26,048 nucleotides of DNA from Rikenellaceae bacterium UBA1749 (GTDB taxonomy: Bacteria > Bacteroidota > Bacteroidia > Bacteroidales > Rikenellaceae): the NCBI GenBank assembly GCA_002315675.1, contig DCHP01000019.1, forward strand, positions 1 to 26,048. Direction: 5' to 3'. Position 1 is the first letter of the stretch. Each line of letters begins with the position of its first letter. The position numbers were made by a program, and so were the translations under genes. The notes beneath the pieces are model-generated. The model searched no databases. It was not told the DNA's origin and was given only the letters and a program-made list of their open reading frames with translations. Of the stretch, positions 22,719-26,048 are shown piece after piece.

Positions 22719-24411
22719 GTCCAATAATATCAGGAGCTTTCTTCGAATCTGCTTTTTTCTCTTCGACAATGCTGATTCTATTTCCCGGACGAGCATACTT
22801 CTGATCGATAATTCCATGTAAATCGTTTCTGATATATTCTGCAATTATCTGGACATCTGTAGTTGCGCTAGTCATTACAGTCTTATATCCGGCGAAGGAT
22901 ATTCCATCCCCTTTGTCTGTCAGGATAAACTCAATACCCGCAACAGTGTATTCCTTTTTGGAATGAAGTGGTTTGTAAATACCATCTTTCCTGTCGAGTA
23001 CTCTGACATTTCTGACTCTTCTTCTGCAATTTTCCGGAACAAGCAATATTCCGGTACTGTCTCTTTTAACTTCAGTCTCTATCCTGGTATCAATTTCGTA
23101 TGATATTCCTGCTACCTGAAAAAAAGCCCCGCTTTCTTTTGGCGCTTTCATTGTTGCCATTTCTATTGCATCCAATATGGATTGTCCACTTACTTTTATC
23201 ACCGAAACATGATTTTCGAATGGGCAGACGGCCTGTATCTTATTGAATGTTATTTCGCCCCTGTTGATGTTGTTTCTGATAGATCCAGAATTGATAATTC
23301 CAATATCTGCGCCAGTTGACTCCCTGAATGCATCAGCAATAAGGTCACCAAGATTCGTTTCGCTGCTTCGGACTGCCCGTCTGCTTCCTGAATAGTTCAT
23401 AATGGATAAATCGAAGCTGGTGCTTCCAATTATCTGATTGGCTGCCATATTGTTGAAGTTTTCAATTCCTTTTACAACAATACTATCAATCCTGTAGTCT
23501 TTTAGATATATTGTTTTTTTCTCTCTTAATCTTGTTTTAATATTTCCTTTTGAATCTATGGAAAGAATACCGATGTTTTTGAAATATGCTCCGGTTGATG
23601 AGAGCAATACAGGTTTACCATCTGAATTGAGGATGGTGTCACATTCTATTACATTATGTTCATGACCATCCAGTACAGCATCAATACCATTTGTTTTCCT
23701 AATTAGTTCAGTTGATGTCAATATCGGGTTTAAAGAATTGCCAAGATGTGAAAGAATGATAATGTGCCTTGCTCCTTTTGATTTTGCTTCATCAACATTT
23801 CTCTGTACCAATTTACAGATACTGTCCGAGCAGAAACCATATAAATAGTTCATGTTCTCATCCCTGAAATTTTTGGGAGATGAACTTGTTAATACTGTTG
23901 GTGTTGTAACTCCTATAAACGCAACATCACCCAAAACAGTATTGCCCTCAAAGATTTGTTTATCCAGACGTAAATCCAGAAAATTGCAGCATACTATTTT
24001 TGCATGAAGGCTGTCCATTCTGTTTTTAAGTGTTTCGATACCGAAATCAAATTCATGGTTTCCTATTGTTATTACGTCATATCTTGCACAGTTCATAATA
24101 TCCACAATGAATTTGCCATGGAAATAATTTCCCATGTTTCCTCCTGACAGAAAATCTCCTGATGATACTGTATATACGTTTTTCCCCTCTTTTTCAAGTG
24201 AATCCCTCAATGCAGATATGTGGCTATAAATGTCAACTGCGCAATGTACGTCATTGTCGAATAATATGATAGTTTCTTTCTTTTGGGTTTTTACACATTC
24301 TTTTACACATGAATAGATACTCATAGATATACTCAACAATACAATGGGAAGTATTGTTGAACAAAGCAGAATGTTTATCCTTTGTTTTATGTATCTGATT
24401 GCGTGTCTCAT
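22708..24411 (-). CDS. 5'-nucleotidase/UshA-family metallophosphatase, membrane-anchored
   Basis: The protein is a bimetal phosphoesterase that probably hydrolyses nucleotides in the periplasm or at the surface. The N-terminus has a hydrophobic segment (about residues 13-33) ending near SIYSC, so it is anchored or lipidated. The metallophosphatase motifs follow in order: FDNDVH (D54, H56), SSGDFLSGG (D86), GNHEFDFG (N118, H119), LSHLG and DGHEHN. The C-terminal 5_nucleotid_C domain has NLGDLIADAF, INSGSIRNNI and GEITFNKIQAVCPFENHV. The length of 567 residues is normal. C57 replaces the Gly often found after the first His. It lies 81 bases after the oxoamine synthase gene, with a terminator hairpin immediately before its start codon. 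Confidence 0.92.
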   Translation of the reverse strand: MRHAIRYIKQRINILLCSTILPIVLLSISMSIYSCVKECVKTQKKETIILFDNDVHCAVDIYSHISALRDSLEKEGKNVYTVSSGDFLSGGNMGNYFHGKFIVDIMNCARYDVITIGNHEFDFGIETLKNRMDSLHAKIVCCNFLDLRLDKQIFEGNTVLGDVAFIGVTTPTVLTSSSPKNFRDENMNYLYGFCSDSICKLVQRNVDEAKSKGARHIIILSHLGNSLNPILTSTELIRKTNGIDAVLDGHEHNVIECDTILNSDGKPVLLSSTGAYFKNIGILSIDSKGNIKTRLREKKTIYLKDYRIDSIVVKGIENFNNMAANQIIGSTSFDLSIMNYSGSRRAVRSSETNLGDLIADAFRESTGADIGIINSGSIRNNINRGEITFNKIQAVCPFENHVSVIKVSGQSILDAIEMATMKAPKESGAFFQVAGISYEIDTRIETEVKRDSTGILLVPENCRRRVRNVRVLDRKDGIYKPLHSKKEYTVAGIEFILTDKGDGISFAGYKTVMTSATTDVQIIAEYIRNDLHGIIDQKYARPGNRISIVEEKKADSKKAPDIIGHIN

Positions 24412-24415
24412 TTGT

Positions 24416-24450
24416 AAAAAACAGGGAGGAATATTTTATTATCCCTCCCT
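24416..24450 (-). terminator. Intrinsic terminator just upstream of the nucleotidase start codon
   Basis: Read on the - strand, AGGGAGG (24450-24444) pairs with CCTCCCT (24429-24423), with a further three inner pairs after one mismatch. The stem is followed by a G and six T (24421-24416), a textbook intrinsic terminator. The nucleotidase ATG begins at 24411, only 4 bases after the last T. It ends the oxoamine synthase transcript or attenuates read-through into the nucleotidase gene. Confidence 0.75.
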
Positions 24451-24479
24451 TATTATTCGAACTAGTTAGGTCTACTTTG

Positions 24480-24497
24480 AATAGTCCAGGGACTATT
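24480..24497. repeat. 8-bp inverted repeat at the oxoamine synthase stop codon
   Basis: AATAGTCC (24480-24487) and GGACTATT (24490-24497) form a near-palindrome with a 2-base centre that includes the TAG stop (24495-24493 on the - strand). It could be a protein site or a small hairpin ahead of the terminator. Confidence 0.3.
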
Positions 24498-25773
24498 TCT
24501 TTGAGAACTCTCTCTTGTCTGCCATCATTGGCATCTCTTTTTGGTATTCGCCTCTTTCAAGTTTGCCTCTAATCTGACCAAGAACGTCAAGGGTAAAATT
24601 AACATCTTCCATTGTGTGGGCAGCTGTAGGTATAACTCGAAGAATAAGTTCACCTTTTGGTACTACTGGGTATGCAACTGCAGAACAGAACAGGCCATAA
24701 TTCTCGCGAAGGTCAACAATAAGGTTTGTTGCTTCGTTTGGACCACCTTTAAGGAAGATAGGCGTTACCGGTGCAACTGTATTTCCAATGTTGAATCCAC
24801 GTTCACGAAGACCATTTTGAAGTGCATGAGTGATTTCCCATAGTTTTTCACGGAATTCAGGGTGCTGCTGTATCATTTCAAATCTCTTCAATCCTCCAAG
24901 AACCATAGGCATAGGAAGTGACTTTGCATATATCTGTGAACGCATGTTGTAACGGAAATTATCTATTATCTCATGATCTGAAGCAACAAAAGCTCCGATA
25001 CCAGCCATACTCTTTGCGAACGTACAGAAATGAATATCAACCTGATCTTCTACTCCGAAGTGCTCAGGAGTACCGGTGCCTCTTTTACCCATCGTTCCAA
25101 GACCATGCGCATCGTCAACTATGATTCTGAAATTGAAATCCTTTTTCATTGCACATATTTCATCCAGCTGACCAAGGTCTCCTCTCATGCCGAATACACC
25201 CTCTGTAATAAGAAGTACACCACCGCCTTGCTCTTCTGCAAGTTTAGTGGCATGTTCCAATTGCTTGCGGCAACGAGCCATATCATTATGAGGGTAAACA
25301 AAACGTTTACCACCCTTTCCCTTGTGTATCATCATACCATCAATGATACATGCATGGCATTCAGCATCGTAAACAATTACGTCACGTGCTGTTGCCAGAT
25401 TCTCAATTATAGAAATCATACCCTGATAACCGAAGTTCAACAGGAATGCATCCTCTTTTCCTACCCACTGAGCAAATTTACGTTCAAACTCTTCATGGTA
25501 TTTTGTATTACCACTGAGCATACGTGCTCCCATAGGAGCAGCCATTCCCCATTGTTTTGCTGCTTCAGCATCAGCAGCAATTACTTCTGGATTGCCGGCA
25601 AGTCCAAGATAGTTGTTCAAGCTCCAATTAAGGACCTCCTTTCCCCTGAATGTCATATGAGGACCAACAGGTCCTTCAAGTTTAGGGAAAGTAAAATAAC
25701 CATGGGAATAATCAATGTACTGGCCAAGCGGGCCACCATGTGATTTCTTTATTCTATCAAAAATGTCTACCAC
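24493..25773 (-). CDS. PLP-dependent alpha-oxoamine synthase (serine palmitoyltransferase-like paralogue)
   Basis: This 426-residue cytoplasmic enzyme belongs to the alpha-oxoamine synthase group (serine palmitoyltransferase, KBL, BioF, ALA synthase), which joins an amino acid to an acyl-CoA or acyl-ACP with decarboxylation. The PLP lysine is K254 in HFCTFAKSMAGIG. The PLP-binding Asp/His are in VDDAHGLGTMGKRG (D221, H223). NYLGLAGNPEV and MGARMLSGNT mark the N-terminal substrate region. It is about 30 residues longer than typical members, with extra N- and C-terminal segments, and its lysine motif TFAKS differs from the GTFSKS I recall for Bacteroides serine palmitoyltransferase. The substrate is therefore unresolved: sphingolipid, sulfonolipid or another aminolipid. 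The start codon is GTG (25773-25771). No in-frame ATG lies before residue 40. Confidence 0.85.
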   Translation of the reverse strand: MVDIFDRIKKSHGGPLGQYIDYSHGYFTFPKLEGPVGPHMTFRGKEVLNWSLNNYLGLAGNPEVIAADAEAAKQWGMAAPMGARMLSGNTKYHEEFERKFAQWVGKEDAFLLNFGYQGMISIIENLATARDVIVYDAECHACIIDGMMIHKGKGGKRFVYPHNDMARCRKQLEHATKLAEEQGGGVLLITEGVFGMRGDLGQLDEICAMKKDFNFRIIVDDAHGLGTMGKRGTGTPEHFGVEDQVDIHFCTFAKSMAGIGAFVASDHEIIDNFRYNMRSQIYAKSLPMPMVLGGLKRFEMIQQHPEFREKLWEITHALQNGLRERGFNIGNTVAPVTPIFLKGGPNEATNLIVDLRENYGLFCSAVAYPVVPKGELILRVIPTAAHTMEDVNFTLDVLGQIRGKLERGEYQKEMPMMADKREFSKK

Positions 25774-26048
25774 TGTTTTTATTATATTTAGTTCAACAAT
25801 TCCGCAAAGTTAATAAAATTAATCAATGAAATTTCAAAGACTCTCAATTTCAAATATTTTTACGGAATTCTGCGAAAATTAATGAAATTTTATTTGCATG
25901 TTTTTCTTTATTATAGTATCTTTATTTATGGAAAAATGTGATTTTCAAAAATTTAGCGCATATGGGAAATACTTCTTGAAAAAAAACAATGAAAAATAAT
26001 TGTTATATAAAATAAAATACTTACTTGTTTTTGACACTTTGAAAATTA
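25774..26048. other. AT-rich upstream region without a clear gene
   Basis: The last 275 bases are strongly AT-rich. They hold the oxoamine synthase promoter and an imperfect second copy of it: GCAAAGTTAATAAAATT at 25804-25820 resembles GCGAAAATTAATGAAATTT at 25872-25890. A 23-codon + strand ORF (ATG 25928 to TAA 25999) is also present. I see nothing firm in the remainder. Confidence 0.4.
25805..25838 (-). promoter_or_regulatory. Oxoamine synthase promoter
   Basis: On the - strand TAacTTTG (25812-25805) is an exact -7 element, with TTTG (25838-25835) 22 bases upstream as a slightly distant -33 box. The leader to the GTG start is about 25 bases. Confidence 0.5.

Noticed and set aside
25030..25743. 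237-codon + strand open frame
   Set aside because: It lies wholly antisense to the oxoamine synthase gene, whose family motifs are unmistakable. The translation is rich in Ser, Thr, Cys and His with no recognisable domain.
25928..25999. 23-codon + strand ORF at the window end, near an imperfect -7 element
   Set aside because: It is too short, Lys-rich and AT-driven to separate from chance in such AT-rich sequence. Conservation would be needed.
1..26048. CRISPR array, tRNA, rRNA, prophage or intact insertion sequence
   Set aside because: No regularly spaced repeats, tRNA cloverleaf, rRNA sequence, integrase, transposase or phage structural gene was found on reading both strands.

Overview
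The window reads as chromosomal DNA of a Bacteroidales-type bacterium. The evidence is the gene content (a seven-gene Rnf operon led by an RseC-family gene, single-chain GcvP, lipoproteins and secreted proteins with Bacteroidetes-like signals), the weak Shine-Dalgarno usage at most genes, and above all repeated exact matches to the Bacteroidetes -7 promoter element TAnnTTTG in front of gene after gene. The genus cannot be fixed from the sequence. There is no prophage, CRISPR array, tRNA, rRNA or intact insertion sequence. Most of the window is housekeeping sequence.

Region 1 (1-5860): RseC-family gene then rnfB-C-D-G-E-A, all on the + strand with tiny gaps. They encode the membrane ferredoxin:NAD+ oxidoreductase that couples electron transfer to ion pumping. 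The RNase P RNA gene rnpB follows 34 bases after rnfA, with its own -7 element and a terminator.

Region 2 (5880-15770): a small secreted protein converges on truA across an 18-bp perfect hairpin. truA and gcvP diverge from a short shared promoter region. A SlyD-type FKBP with a Cys-rich tail is followed 5 bases later by a secreted thioredoxin-fold protein that has lost its CxxC. Then come pheT with its own promoter and a terminator, a 240-base gap with hairpins that might be a small RNA, and a GNAT acetyltransferase fused to a C-terminal Dabb (stress-responsive alpha/beta barrel) domain.

Region 3 (15740-20930): a GT39/ArnT-like membrane glycosyltransferase on the - strand diverges from a TPR-like protein, which is followed by a biotin-dependent carboxyltransferase (pyruvate carboxylase B / oxaloacetate decarboxylase alpha type). 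A DUF1349 lipoprotein follows.

Region 4 (20930-26048): a 99-bp MITE-like element with 14-bp inverted ends and a TCTA duplication lies just before a tandem ABC ATPase (ModF-like) whose first nucleotide-binding domain has lost its catalytic Glu and switch His. Converging on it from the - strand are a 5'-nucleotidase-family metallophosphatase and, upstream of that, a PLP-dependent alpha-oxoamine synthase (serine palmitoyltransferase-like paralogue, GTG start). An intrinsic terminator ends a few bases before the nucleotidase start codon.

No dramatic new system is visible. The items most worth a second look are the GNAT-Dabb fusion, the MITE-like insertion and the promoter element at its edge, the half-degenerate ABC ATPase, the CxxC-less thioredoxin in the slyD operon, the leader terminator before the nucleotidase, and the probable leaderless truA promoter.
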